Positions 43,201 through 51,123 of a stretch of DNA of 64,000 nt are shown in pieces (position 1 is the first letter of the stretch; every line of letters begins with the position of its first letter). The DNA comes from JARKQH01 sp964631605. GTDB taxonomy: Bacteria; Verrucomicrobiota; Verrucomicrobiia; Limisphaerales; UBA8199. The notes under the pieces were generated by a model. The model saw only the letters and a list, made by a program, of their open reading frames with translations, had not been told where the DNA came from and searched no databases. The stretch spans positions 1-64,000 of the forward strand of contig CAZVYG010000017.1 in assembly GCA_964631605.1 (NCBI GenBank), read 5' to 3'. Made by a program: the position numbers and the translations under genes.

Positions 43201-44835
43201 CCGGTTCCCACGCCGAAACTCTGGTCGCCGAGCAATCCCTTCCTTTACGACCTGCGGCTGGCGCTGGTCACCCCATCAAACACTCTGGACACCGTCACCA
43301 GTTACTTCGGCATGCGCAAGATCAGCCTCGGGAACCACGCGGGCTTCGTCAAAATGTTCCTCAACAACCAGTTTTTATTCCAGTATGGGCCTTTGGATCA
43401 GGGTTACTGGCCGGACGGAATTTATACGCCACCGACCGATCTTGCGATGCGCTACGATCTCGAGCAATCCAAGGCGCTTGGCTTCAATCTCATCCGCAAG
43501 CATGTGAAGGTGGAGCCCCGGCGCTGGTACTATTACGCGGACAAGCTGGGCCTGCTGGTTTGGCAGGACATGCCTTCCATGGTCGAGGGCAGGACGATTT
43601 CCGACGCCAGCAAGGCGAATTTCGAAGCCGAGCTGTCGCGGATGATTACCACTCACTGGAATCATCCCTCGATTATCGTGTGGACGGTATTCAACGAGGG
43701 TTGGGGACAGTATGACACCGTGCGGGTCGTTTCCGACGTCATGGCGCTGGACCCTTCGCGGCTGGTCAACTGCGCCAGCGGCTGGACTTTTTACGAGGTC
43801 GGGCACTTGGAAGACTCGCACTCGTATCCCAACCCGAGCTGTCCGCAGAACGACACTCGGGCGGTGGTGAACGGCGAATTTGGCGGGGTTGGCCTGGGCA
43901 TCACCAACCACACTTGGGCCTCCGGCTGGGGATATGTGGGCGCGACCGATCCGGCCGATCTGACCGCCCGATTTGCCGCGTTCTGCGACCAGTTGTCCGG
44001 CCTGATCCACAACAACGGTCTCAGTGCCGCCGTCTATACCCAGATCACCGACGTTGAGACCGAGCTGAACGGCCTCTACACCTATGACAGGAAAGTCTTC
44101 AAACCGTTCCTGCGGCCCATGCAGGAGGCCATCGCGTCAAACTACGGGTTCTACTCCTACACTCCGGTCGTCCCCACCTCGGAAACGATTGCCCAGACCT
44201 GGCGCTACACGATGACCGCCCCGCCTTCAAACTGGGCAACGACGAATTTCTCCGACGCGGGCTGGAATTCCGGTCCCGGCGGATTTGGCACCGCCGGCAC
44301 GCCGGGCGCCGTGATCGGCACCACCTGGAACACGGCCGACATCTGGCTCCGCCGCGCTTTCGACGCCAGCGGTTTGACGCCTCAGCAAATGTCGAACCTT
44401 GTCTTCAGGGTCCATCATGACGAGGCCGTGGAAATCTACCTCAACGGAGTTCTGGCTGCATCCGCAGCCGGATACACCACCGCCTATGGCACCCTGCCAA
44501 TGTCCGAGGCTGCCCGGGCGGCGATTGTCTCCGGTCCCAACAACGTCCTGGCCGTCCACTGCCATCAAACCGCCGGTGGACAATACATTGACGTGGGCAT
44601 TGACCTGCGCACCGTGTACGCACCCTTGATGGTGTCACCCGCCATCGTCAACGGCCAGTTCGAGGTTGCGGTCACGGGCCCGGCTGGAGCCGACTACATT
44701 GTTTATGCATGTACCAACCTGGTCCAGCCGGACTGGACGCCGATTCTCACCACCAACGCGCCAGCCATCCCCTTCCGCTTCACTGAACCGATTGGCCATG
44801 CTCAGCGGTATTACCGGGTCGAACTCGGCCCTTGA
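40237..44835 (+). CDS. secreted beta-strand-repeat/GH2 fusion protein
   Basis: A protein of 1532 residues using the ATG at 40237. Signal peptide (GVWFTLLLLLVPPPVVAQ), then about 700 residues of Gly/Asn/Thr-rich beta-solenoid repeats of the autotransporter-associated kind (GTGTLNLSQIGLIQLANNLV, GGLIKQGAGTLTLSG). A full GH2 unit starts at about 746: sugar-binding domain (RPDWMHLNGVWQW, AWYRRTFTVPPAWAGQRVLL), Ig-like domain, and TIM barrel with acid/base Glu in WTVFNEGWGQ and nucleophile-like Glu in VNGEFGGV. A jelly-roll module and the STNL/FYR-type C-terminal module follow. GH2 enzymes cleave beta-galactosides, beta-glucuronides or mannosides; specificity is open. No autotransporter beta-barrel is present. 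It is the last gene of the sulfatase operon. Confidence 0.87.
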   Translation: MMCRCIALNAPRGFRGVHPALLGVWFTLLLLLVPPPVVAQTPLVWYGNLNNQWDQNVTANWLAGAAPSVFTNGAAVLFSDAAVGSGSVTVIGTVQPAGITVSNLSKPYLWTGPGVVDGSGTFTKFGVAPLTLANTTRLTTTGNFAVGAGTVTVFGAPGQTNVVNGQLWVGHTPDSPAHLVLSNTALSVSSWFAIGRGNGTVGHSSSATLYDSILSCNNTALGYWANVPGNRQNPVLTLNGNSRLVNDGSTGFNLGESSGSSATVTINDASYVTSNQRVLLGMASGATGSLLIAASGALTNGGYASVGAVGVGSATLKDNAVWHAPGDFNVADTSGSFGTLAVQDNARLVINTLYVGKAANSTGAVHQTSGRVARGAGGGEWRIGGNVSGGANQLGTYSLANGVLDAGSANVQIGAYGTGQFNQSGGSVFIGGWPSIARFTGSTGMLNVSGGAFYQTGASTALIVGEQGTGTLNLSQIGLIQLANNLVIGHTATASGTVNLNGGTLITRRVLRTDAGATATLNFNGGILRAASGADPAFLEGLTAANVQGRGAIIDSGTNSITVSQDLLNGGGNGGLIKQGAGTLTLSGSLQYAGPTLVSNGRLIITAPNIPATSGITLSENSAFGVRVLASDARVQVLQLGLAGGSQTALDFDLGALGTPTVAPLFVSGTFSLNGVATINLAGANFQLGRLPLLKYGNLAGTGRFVLGTLPYGMAAQLVTNQATQTLELNVTAEPTAPAWSMKQAPLMTDWAQQVDPNNPWPEYPRPQLQRPDWMHLNGVWQWQPGNTADPLPTNNLIGSILVPFCMESAISGVMEHHERAWYRRTFTVPPAWAGQRVLLHFEAVDWECEPFLNGVSLGIHQGGYDPFSFDITPYLTNLGPQALVVRVYDPTDSTSGPVLAPSGKQHLNPGGIWYTPCSGIWQSVWLEPVPVTRIADLQMVPDIDSRQVRIKVAVSGPTAGVSVQATAFDGTNQVSSATGLPGAEFLLPVPTPKLWSPSNPFLYDLRLALVTPSNTLDTVTSYFGMRKISLGNHAGFVKMFLNNQFLFQYGPLDQGYWPDGIYTPPTDLAMRYDLEQSKALGFNLIRKHVKVEPRRWYYYADKLGLLVWQDMPSMVEGRTISDASKANFEAELSRMITTHWNHPSIIVWTVFNEGWGQYDTVRVVSDVMALDPSRLVNCASGWTFYEVGHLEDSHSYPNPSCPQNDTRAVVNGEFGGVGLGITNHTWASGWGYVGATDPADLTARFAAFCDQLSGLIHNNGLSAAVYTQITDVETELNGLYTYDRKVFKPFLRPMQEAIASNYGFYSYTPVVPTSETIAQTWRYTMTAPPSNWATTNFSDAGWNSGPGGFGTAGTPGAVIGTTWNTADIWLRRAFDASGLTPQQMSNLVFRVHHDEAVEIYLNGVLAASAAGYTTAYGTLPMSEAARAAIVSGPNNVLAVHCHQTAGGQYIDVGIDLRTVYAPLMVSPAIVNGQFEVAVTGPAGADYIVYACTNLVQPDWTPILTTNAPAIPFRFTEPIGHAQRYYRVELGP

Positions 44836-44864
44836 GCAGGAACTGCGAACGCCGCCGTCGAAGC

Positions 44865-46316
44865 TCACCCATCGCGACCACCCGCCAGGCGGCGATAGAC
44901 TTCTCCGTACTTGGCCGCGGTTCGGTCCCAGGAGAAATCCACCCGCATGGCGTTGGCGCGGTAGCGCTCGAACAAGGGCGGTTCCGCGTAAAGGGCAAGC
45001 GCCTTGCGGATCGCTTTGGCCAGCGCCTGCGCCGAGTATTCGTGGAACTTGATGCCGTTCATCCTTTCAGGGTCCTCCCGGATGTCCACGACCGTGTCGT
45101 CCAGTCCTCCGACGGCGCGAACCACGGGAATGGTGCCATAGCGCAGGCTGTACATTTGGTTCAGCCCGCACGGTTCGAAGCGGGAGGGCATGAGGAAGAA
45201 ATCGCATGCGGCTTCGATCCGGTGAGACAAACCTTCGTCGAACTCGATCCTCACCGCCGCCTGCCGCGGGAACCGCCGCGCCAACTCATGATAGGCGCGC
45301 TCATACTCGGGGGCCCCCGTGCCCAGCACCACGAACTGCAGGTCCGCGTGCAACATCTCTTCCAGCGCCCCCAGCATGATTTCCACCCCCTTCTGCTCCA
45401 CCATCCGACCGATATTGCCGAACATCGGCACCTCCGGTCTTTCCGGCAGGCCCAATTCGCGCTGCAAAGCCAGTTTGTTCAGCGTCTTGCCCTCGAGCTC
45501 CTCGGCTGAATAGTCGTGCGGGAGATACGGATTTCCGGTGGTGCGCCATTCGCTGTAGTCCACCCCGTTGAGGATTCCCACCAGATGCGAGTTGCGATAT
45601 CGCAGCAAGCCATCGAGGCCGCAGCCGAACTCCTCGGTGGTGATCTCGCGGGCGTACCTCGGGCTTACAGTGGTCACCAAATCTGCATACGTGAGCCCCG
45701 CCTTGAGACAGCTCAGTTGGCCGTAAAACTCGACGCCGTCCGGCCTGAAGTAGTCCCAGGGCAGATTCGTCAGGGCATATTGCGAGGCGGGGAACAAGCC
45801 CTGGTAAGCGAGGTTATGCACGGTGTTGCAGACCCGCAAGGAGCGGGCGCCGGTCCGCTGCTGATGCCGGACAAACAAGGCGGCGGGTCCGGTCTGCCAG
45901 TCATGCGTATGCACAATCTCAGGTTGCCAGGGTAGCCGCAAAGCCAGGTCGGCCACGGCTTTGGAAAGGAAGAGAAACCGCTCCGCATTATCCGGAAAAT
46001 CCATGCCGTCTTTCTGGTACAGGCCGCTGCGCTGATAAAAGCCGGGCTGGTCCACGAAATACAACTTAAGGCCCGCCTCGGAATCCGCGGTCCACACTTC
46101 ACCCTGGACGCGTTTGACGCCGAGCGGGAGGTCGAGCCTCAATTCCTCGCGGCGGAGACCGGCGCAGCGTTCCCGCACGCCGGCATAAAGGGGGCTCACC
46201 AGGCCGACCTGGTGCCCGGCCCGGGCCAGCGCCTTGCCCAGGGCGCCGACCATGTCCGCCAGTCCGCCGGTTTTCGAGTAGGGATGAACTTCGCTGCTCG
46301 CGAGAAGAATCTTCAA
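44865..46316 (-). CDS. glgA: glycogen synthase
   Basis: A GT5, GT-B fold ADP-glucose starch/glycogen synthase of 483 residues. It starts MKILLASSEVHPYSKTGGLA with the KTGGLAD donor-binding motif and the HTHDWQTGPAALF block. The C-terminal domain has GRMVEQKGVEIMLGALEEML and SRFEPCGLNQMYSLRYGTIP. It builds alpha-1,4-glucan in the cytoplasm. It is coupled to serS upstream by an ATGA overlap and is convergent to the GH2 gene. Confidence 0.96.
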   Translation of the reverse strand: MKILLASSEVHPYSKTGGLADMVGALGKALARAGHQVGLVSPLYAGVRERCAGLRREELRLDLPLGVKRVQGEVWTADSEAGLKLYFVDQPGFYQRSGLYQKDGMDFPDNAERFLFLSKAVADLALRLPWQPEIVHTHDWQTGPAALFVRHQQRTGARSLRVCNTVHNLAYQGLFPASQYALTNLPWDYFRPDGVEFYGQLSCLKAGLTYADLVTTVSPRYAREITTEEFGCGLDGLLRYRNSHLVGILNGVDYSEWRTTGNPYLPHDYSAEELEGKTLNKLALQRELGLPERPEVPMFGNIGRMVEQKGVEIMLGALEEMLHADLQFVVLGTGAPEYERAYHELARRFPRQAAVRIEFDEGLSHRIEAACDFFLMPSRFEPCGLNQMYSLRYGTIPVVRAVGGLDDTVVDIREDPERMNGIKFHEYSAQALAKAIRKALALYAEPPLFERYRANAMRVDFSWDRTAAKYGEVYRRLAGGRDG

Positions 46317-47614
46317 GGGCTGATCCTTTCGGCCTTGAGGTAAGGCTGGAGCGCCGGCGGAATGACCACGCTGCCGTCCGCCTGTTGCATGGTTTCAACG
46401 AGCGCGACAAAACACCGCGCCAGGGCGGTACCGCTGCCGTTCAAGAGGTGGGGATGGCGGTTGTCCCCCGCGGCGGTTTTGTAGCGCAGATTCATGCGCC
46501 GGCTTTGAAAATCCTCACAATTCGAGACACTCGAAACCTCGAGGTAACTCCCCTGCCCCGGCGCCCAGACTTCGAGGTCGTAGGTTCGGGCGCTGGCAAA
46601 CCCCAGGTCCCCCGTGCAGAGCAGCACCACCCGGTAATGCAGGCCCAGCAATTGCAGCACCCGCTCGGCGTTGGCCAGCATCTTCTCCTGCTCGGCATAC
46701 CCGTCCTCGGGCTTCACAATTTTAATCAATTCCACCTTGTCAAACTGGTGCACGCGAATCATGCCCCGGGTTCCCACCCCCGCGGCGCCGGCCTCGCCGC
46801 GAAAGCAGGGGGTATAGGCGCAATAATTCAGCGGCAGTTGGGCCTCGGCGAGGATTTCCTCACGGTGAATATTGGCCACGGGCGTCTCCGCCGTGGGAAT
46901 GAGATACAACCTGCCCAGGGTGGCCGGGTCGAGTCCTTCCTGCGCCGCGTAATACTGGTCGGCGAATTTGGGGAACTGGCCGACGCCCTCAAGGCAATGC
47001 GGCCCGACGAGGAAAGGCGGCGACACCTCGGTATAACCATGCTCGAGGGTGTGCAAGTCGAGCATGAACTGGATCAAGGCCCGTTCCAGGCGCGCGCCCC
47101 AATGGGTGTAGAGCACAAAACCGCTGCCGGACAGCTTGGTGGCGCGTTCGAAATCCACCAGCTTCAGTTTCTCGCACAGCTCGACGTGCGAGCGGGGCTT
47201 GAAATCGAACTGGCGCTTTTCCCCATGCACACGCACCACGGGATTGTCCTCCGCGCTGCGGCCGCGCGGCACGGATTCGTGGGGCAGGTTGGGCATGCGC
47301 AACATCACCTGCCGCCGCGCCTCGTCAACCTCGCCAGCCTGCCGGTCCAATGCCGCGATACGGTCGCCAAGATTCCGGGTTTCCTGTTTCCGGGCTTCGG
47401 CTTCTGCAAGTTTCTTTTGCCCCATTAACACCCCGATTTCCTTGGAAACGCGGTTGCGCTGCGCTTTGAGAGATTCCACTTCGGCCAGCAGACGCCGGCG
47501 CTCCTCGTCCAGCTTCAACACCTCGTCCACGCGCGCCTCGTCGCCCGCCCCGCGGCTGGCCAGCCGTTCGCGCACGAACTCCGGGCGCTCGCGTATCAAT
47601 CTAATATCCAGCAT
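46313..47614 (-). CDS. serS: serine-tRNA ligase
   Basis: A class II aminoacyl-tRNA synthetase of 433 residues. The start MLDIRLIRERPEFVRERLAS leads into the long antiparallel coiled-coil arm (about 25-105), then motif 2 (TPCFRGEAGAAGVGTRGMIR, VHQFDKVELI) and motif 3 (NGSGTALARCFVALVETMQQ). It charges tRNA-Ser and tRNA-Sec. The upstream in-frame extension to 47689 is not family-like. It shares an overlap with glgA, so the two are probably co-transcribed. Confidence 0.97.
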   Translation of the reverse strand: MLDIRLIRERPEFVRERLASRGAGDEARVDEVLKLDEERRRLLAEVESLKAQRNRVSKEIGVLMGQKKLAEAEARKQETRNLGDRIAALDRQAGEVDEARRQVMLRMPNLPHESVPRGRSAEDNPVVRVHGEKRQFDFKPRSHVELCEKLKLVDFERATKLSGSGFVLYTHWGARLERALIQFMLDLHTLEHGYTEVSPPFLVGPHCLEGVGQFPKFADQYYAAQEGLDPATLGRLYLIPTAETPVANIHREEILAEAQLPLNYCAYTPCFRGEAGAAGVGTRGMIRVHQFDKVELIKIVKPEDGYAEQEKMLANAERVLQLLGLHYRVVLLCTGDLGFASARTYDLEVWAPGQGSYLEVSSVSNCEDFQSRRMNLRYKTAAGDNRHPHLLNGSGTALARCFVALVETMQQADGSVVIPPALQPYLKAERISP

Positions 47615-48024
47615 CCGCGCATTATAAGTGCGTCCTCCAGACTGTCCACCCTTTAGCCCAGGTGGGGCGGTTGGACGGTTGGACAGCATCGCATGCGCCT
47701 CAGGTCGGATTTTGCCAAAAGAAAGTCGCGGGCCTGCAAGACAGAATGTGCCGTTTTCGAGTAAATGTATCGTGAAATGTTGCAGAGCAGTTTCAGCGTG
47801 CCGAGTGCGGGAAAGTCCGGAAGTTCGGTGTCACGGCTGAACCGGCACTTTCCAGGAAGGCGGTATGCCCCATCGGGCATCCGGATCTGCCAACGTGTTT
47901 CGAAATCGTCTTTGCGACATCCCTCGCTTCCGCCATGTGGTGGGTACCGAGAACCCAGTTCAAAATCGCCCAAGAAAAAACCATCCGTCCAACATTACAG
48001 CAACCAAAACCATCCCCATCTACT
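47615..48024. other. intergenic region upstream of serS and of the 48025 gene
   Basis: A 410-base divergent gap. It must hold promoters for serS (minus) and the secreted protein (plus). The sequence is less GC-rich toward 48024, with no repeat tract, no RNA gene and no clear operator that I can see. Confidence 0.5.
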
Positions 48025-49137
48025 ATGAAAATACCAAATTCACAACTCGTCATTGACCTTGCTCTGTGGAGCGCGAGACAGGTTTGTCGCCTGCGCGGGG
48101 ATCGTCACCGCATTCGCAAACTTTCCGCCTCCTTGTCAGGAGCCGTGTTATTGGCACTCCCCTCAGTGTCCCATGGCATGCTGATCATGGCAGATGACTT
48201 CGAGGCGGACACACCCAAGTTCCCTTGGTATATGGATGCAACAGCAGGTGAAACCCGCTTCGTGGAAGTCGTGACCAACGCCCTGTTTCAATCCAAAGCC
48301 TTGCGTTACCATATGACCACGCCCACGTCCGGCCAACAGGAGCTGGTGGGCCAGATGAGCCTGCCGGTGGATATGTCGCCAGAGGGTGTCACCAGCCTGA
48401 CGCTGCAGTTTGACTTCTACTTCAACTACCCAGCCGTTCCCCTCGCGAAAGCCTTCAACTTCGGTATCGGATCCTCGATGGGCACGCCGTTAACGAACCA
48501 CAATCAGGTTACAACTTTGGGCGCCGATGACAGGAGCTTCAATTCATATATCGGGTGGCTAACGCCATACTGTCGGATTCAATATGAAGGCTCAGTTACA
48601 GTGAGTGGTCACGGGCGGGGTGCAACGTTGGCAACCGATTACACGGTGATGATAAGTGCTCCCGACACCATTGGGACGGCAAGAATGACGCTGACCAAGA
48701 ACGGGGACATGTACGACATCTTGGTCGAGTATCGAGAGGGCACCAACGATTTTGTTCAGGGGTTGAGCACCACGTACGCGCAAACTGTGACGAATTGGGA
48801 CCAAGTCTTGTTCGGCTGGGGGAGTTTTGGCGCGAACCCTCTGCCACCCGAGGGGGCCGATCTTTACATGGACAATCTGATGATTTTCACCAACAATGAT
48901 CCCACACCTCCGCCGGAACTTCCGCGGCTGTCTTACGAGATTGTCGGCAGCCAATTTGTTTTAACCTGGCCTACAAATGCCGGCTGGAGGCTGGAGAGCC
49001 AGACGAACCCCCTGAATGTGGGATTGCAGCCCGGCTCGGGCAATTGGGGCCCGGTAAGTGGAGCGGGGGACGGTTACCATGCACAACCGCTGAACACGGG
49101 AGCCGGCACCGTCTTTTACCGGCTGGTAGCTCCGTAG
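48025..49137 (+). CDS. secreted beta-sandwich protein with STNL/FYR-like C-terminal module
   Basis: A protein of 370 residues. After a basic N-terminus there is a hydrophobic segment (LSGAVLLALPSVSHG, residues 36-50) that can act as a signal peptide. The body begins MADDFEADTPKFPWYMDATA and looks like a concanavalin/LamG-type fold (LTLQFDFYFNYPA, ADLYMDNLMIFTNND). The last 60 residues form the same kind of module that ends the GH2 and heparinase-like proteins (FVLTWPTNAGWRLESQTNPL ... VFYRLVAP). No enzymatic motif is seen. The gene is less GC-rich than its neighbours. Confidence 0.75.
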   Translation: MKIPNSQLVIDLALWSARQVCRLRGDRHRIRKLSASLSGAVLLALPSVSHGMLIMADDFEADTPKFPWYMDATAGETRFVEVVTNALFQSKALRYHMTTPTSGQQELVGQMSLPVDMSPEGVTSLTLQFDFYFNYPAVPLAKAFNFGIGSSMGTPLTNHNQVTTLGADDRSFNSYIGWLTPYCRIQYEGSVTVSGHGRGATLATDYTVMISAPDTIGTARMTLTKNGDMYDILVEYREGTNDFVQGLSTTYAQTVTNWDQVLFGWGSFGANPLPPEGADLYMDNLMIFTNNDPTPPPELPRLSYEIVGSQFVLTWPTNAGWRLESQTNPLNVGLQPGSGNWGPVSGAGDGYHAQPLNTGAGTVFYRLVAP

Positions 49138-49609
49138 GCGACCGACCTTGGACCGCCACTCCTGAATTTAGGGCTATGGAGCAGGCGGTCGCTTCCTGGA
49201 GCGAGGCGAGGATGGGTGCGGTGGCGGCGGGGGGATCGGGAGGGCGGCCAGCGGCGCTTCGTGGGGGTGCACGGTGCGTCTCTGGCCCCTCGCCGGTTGC
49301 TTGCGGGTTCGGATGCCGGGCACAATCAACTGTGGTTCGGGCGGCAGTCGGCGAGGCAGCCGCTTCTGGTCGCGGGGAAAGCAGACCAGTCCGCGCAAGC
49401 CGACCCGGCAGAGGAATGTGGAAAGGGGAGCACTCCTTGGCCGTGGCGGCCTCTGGCCGAACCCCGGCCGAGCTCACGTGAAGCGTCGCGTGCGTTCTTG
49501 AGGCTCCAGAACGTACCCGCAATCCCGTGTTGCGGATGCGGGCCGAACCGGTGGCCCCCCCGGTCCCGTGCTGGGTTTTGTCCAAGTGCGCCAGTAAGGA
49601 CGCCGGGGT
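49138..49609. other. GC-rich region without a recognisable gene
   Basis: Open frames exist on both strands, as expected at this GC content. Their translations are Pro/Arg- or Gly/Arg-rich with no domain, and none has a convincing start. It may hold decayed coding sequence associated with the truncated TAT-signal fragment that follows. Confidence 0.45.
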
Positions 49610-49819
49610 ATGCCCCGTAATTTTCTTCTCGATTCCAGCCGCTGTTATCGCGTCATTCAATACACGAACGATTCTGACCGCACGAACCGAACCATCCGAC
49701 GCCACTTTCTGGCCGCAACCAGTGTCCCTTTGATGGCCCCAACCTTGGTCCCCGCCTCCGCCCTTGGCCGGGGGGCGGCCAGCCCGTGGAAGGGGTCATG
49801 GAAGGGGTCAAGCCTCTAG
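49610..49819 (+). pseudogene. truncated TAT-signal fragment of a Gfo/Idh/MocA paralogue
   Basis: Residues 27-54 of this 69-residue frame read TNRTIRRHFLAATSVPLMAP and TLVPASALGRG. They match the twin-arginine signal of the intact Gfo/Idh/MocA gene at 54267 (TRRHFLATSTLALAAPTLIP, AFALGRG). The nucleotide sequence is also similar (shared gcggccagccc just after the signal). Homology stops right there, about 20 bases before the inverted repeat of the RAYT element begins, and the frame ends in the element. The rest of the dehydrogenase is missing on the far side of the element too. Confidence 0.72.
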
Positions 49820-49827
49820 TTTTCGCC
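49802..49827 (+). repeat. left inverted end of RAYT element
   Basis: It reads aaggggtcaagcctctag then ttttcgcc. It matches the reverse complement of 50493-50518 at 24 of 26 positions. Confidence 0.85.
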
Positions 49828-49834
49828 GCTTCCT

Positions 49835-50450
49835 TCATAGACTTAATCGGCGCTGCGCCGGGTCGGCTGAGGGTTGGTTTCGCATCACCGCCCGCAGACG
49901 AAAGCTCGCGCTCTTGGGGGTGCCAATGCGCAGGCGCTGGGCGATCCGCTTAGCCGAAAGCGTCGTCTCCCGCCGCAAGCGCACCGCAATCTGGACTTTG
50001 CCTGGGTCGTGCCTCCGCCGGGACATCAGGTCTGTTTCCTGCCAGCCCAGACGGCGCAGTTCCTCCGCGATAATCCGTTCTTTGTAACGCCCGCTTAACA
50101 CCTGCCCGATCAGTTGGTGCCGGTGATTGAGGCGGAGGGGGTACGGGCTTTGGAGCCAAGCCCTTCCCGCCACCAGATTGGCGTTGGGCGTTTCGACCAC
50201 CAGAGGATAGGGGTTCGACATCAGGCCGTAGGCATGCACTGGTTCACCCCGTGAGATAACGGGCGCATTGATTGGCGCGCACACCGCCCAGATCTCACGG
50301 GGCAAGGCCGCTTTTCAGGCGGGCCTCCACCAGCGGCTTCAGGAAATCCTGCCGATCCACGTCCTCGAGATAAAGGTCAGCGCGCCGGTTCCCACGGCTC
50401 ATCACGTGATCCAGGGCACCGCTAGACTCATGGCGTACGGGGCGCGGCAT
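49835..50450 (-). pseudogene. REP-associated tyrosine transposase (RAYT), inactivated
   Basis: The start MPRPVRHESSGALDHVMSRG then NRRADLYLEDVDRQDFL (from the ATG at 50448-50450) is a normal RAYT N-terminus, but the frame breaks near 50320. It resumes in another frame with VHAYGLMSNPYPLVVETPNA and LVAGRAWLQSPYPLRLNHRH, then jumps from LSGRYK directly to ERIIAEELRRLGWQETDL, so about 100 residues including the catalytic Tyr helix are missing. The metal-binding H-x-H of the HUH motif reads P-Y-P (50204-50212), one base change per codon. Frameshift, deletion and motif loss together mean it cannot be active. Confidence 0.85.
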
Positions 50451-50734
50451 GGTCCAACTCTACCAACCTGAAACTGGCGCTGCCAACCGAAAGGCGAACA
50501 ATAGAGGCTTGACCCCTTTTCCGCCGGGCGGGGCTTGGTGACGCCGGCAATGAAGCGCTCGGCCAGCTTGGTGGCACTCTCGAAGGAATGGCAGGGATAG
50601 GAGCGGGTGTCCTTGAAGGTGGTAAGGGTGACCACGAAGGTGAGGACGCCCCGAGCTGGATTGCGGGCAGCGATGGTGACGGACGGCGGGGTGAGGTTCT
50701 TGTTGATGTCTGTAGTGTTCATATTTTGTTTCAT
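50402..50734 (-). CDS. small hypothetical protein with C-terminus replaced by the REP end
   Basis: A frame of 110 residues starting MKQNMNTTDINKNLTPPSVT (a second ATG at 50722). Residues 13-72 (TIAARNPARGVLTFVVTLTT, FKDTRSYPCHSFESATKLAE, RFIAGVTKPRPAE) look like a real small beta-alpha protein; I do not know the family. From the codon after RPAE the frame lies inside the RAYT right end and the antisense of the transposase, so the last 38 residues are foreign. An upstream in-frame GTG exists at 51034 but gives unrelated sequence. Confidence 0.6.
   Translation of the reverse strand: MKQNMNTTDINKNLTPPSVTIAARNPARGVLTFVVTLTTFKDTRSYPCHSFESATKLAERFIAGVTKPRPAEKGSSLYCSPFGWQRQFQVGRVGPCRAPYAMSLAVPWIT
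50493..50518 (-). repeat. right inverted end of RAYT element
   Basis: It reads, on the minus strand, aaggggtcaagcctctat then tgttcgcc, two mismatches from the left end. It is fused in frame to the 3' end of the small gene at 50402-50734. Confidence 0.85.
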
Positions 50735-51123
50735 TTGTTTCGGGCTTCTTTGCCCTTTCACTGAAAAGCGCGGCGACTGCGGGCGGCCAGTGGAGGTTGC
50801 CTTCAGGAGGAACCACTTGTCCCGGCCCCCGCCCCAAAGCCGCGCGGTGAAAGGCGAAGGGACTGGAACAAGACACTGAACACGACAAGGACAACAACAG
50901 TGCAGCAGCCCCGGGACCATGCGGCAGTGCAATCCTGGGGCGTCTTTTGTGGTTAGCCTCACGGCCAGGGAGTCCGCAGGCTGACGCTCCGGGGGTTGGG
51001 GCTTTCCCTGGCTCAGCCAACGCTTCTCCAGCACTCGGCACCTCTAAAACGGACGTCTATTCCTGTCGGTTAGGAACGGGACTTCCGACTCCTCGTCTGC
51101 TGGGTAGGGAGCTTGAACTGCAG
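50735..51123. other. intergenic region
   Basis: 389 bases between the small hypothetical gene and the 3' end of the HYR protein gene. It must contain the promoter of the small gene. No repeat, RNA or other gene was recognised. Confidence 0.45.

Larger units (their letters stand above)
49802..50518. mobile_element. degenerate RAYT/REP element
   Basis: A 717-base element bounded by inverted 26-base ends and carrying a broken IS200-like REP-associated transposase on the minus strand. The ends begin aaggggtcaagcctcta, a form common in REP sequences mobilised by RAYTs. It separates a truncated TAT-signal fragment on the left from a small hypothetical gene on the right, whose C-terminus it has replaced. 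Confidence 0.75.

Noticed and set aside
48971..49705. Minus-strand gene across the TAT-signal fragment
   Set aside because: The frame is open but overlaps the real 3' end of the 48025 gene, and its translation is Pro/Ala/Arg-rich without any domain.
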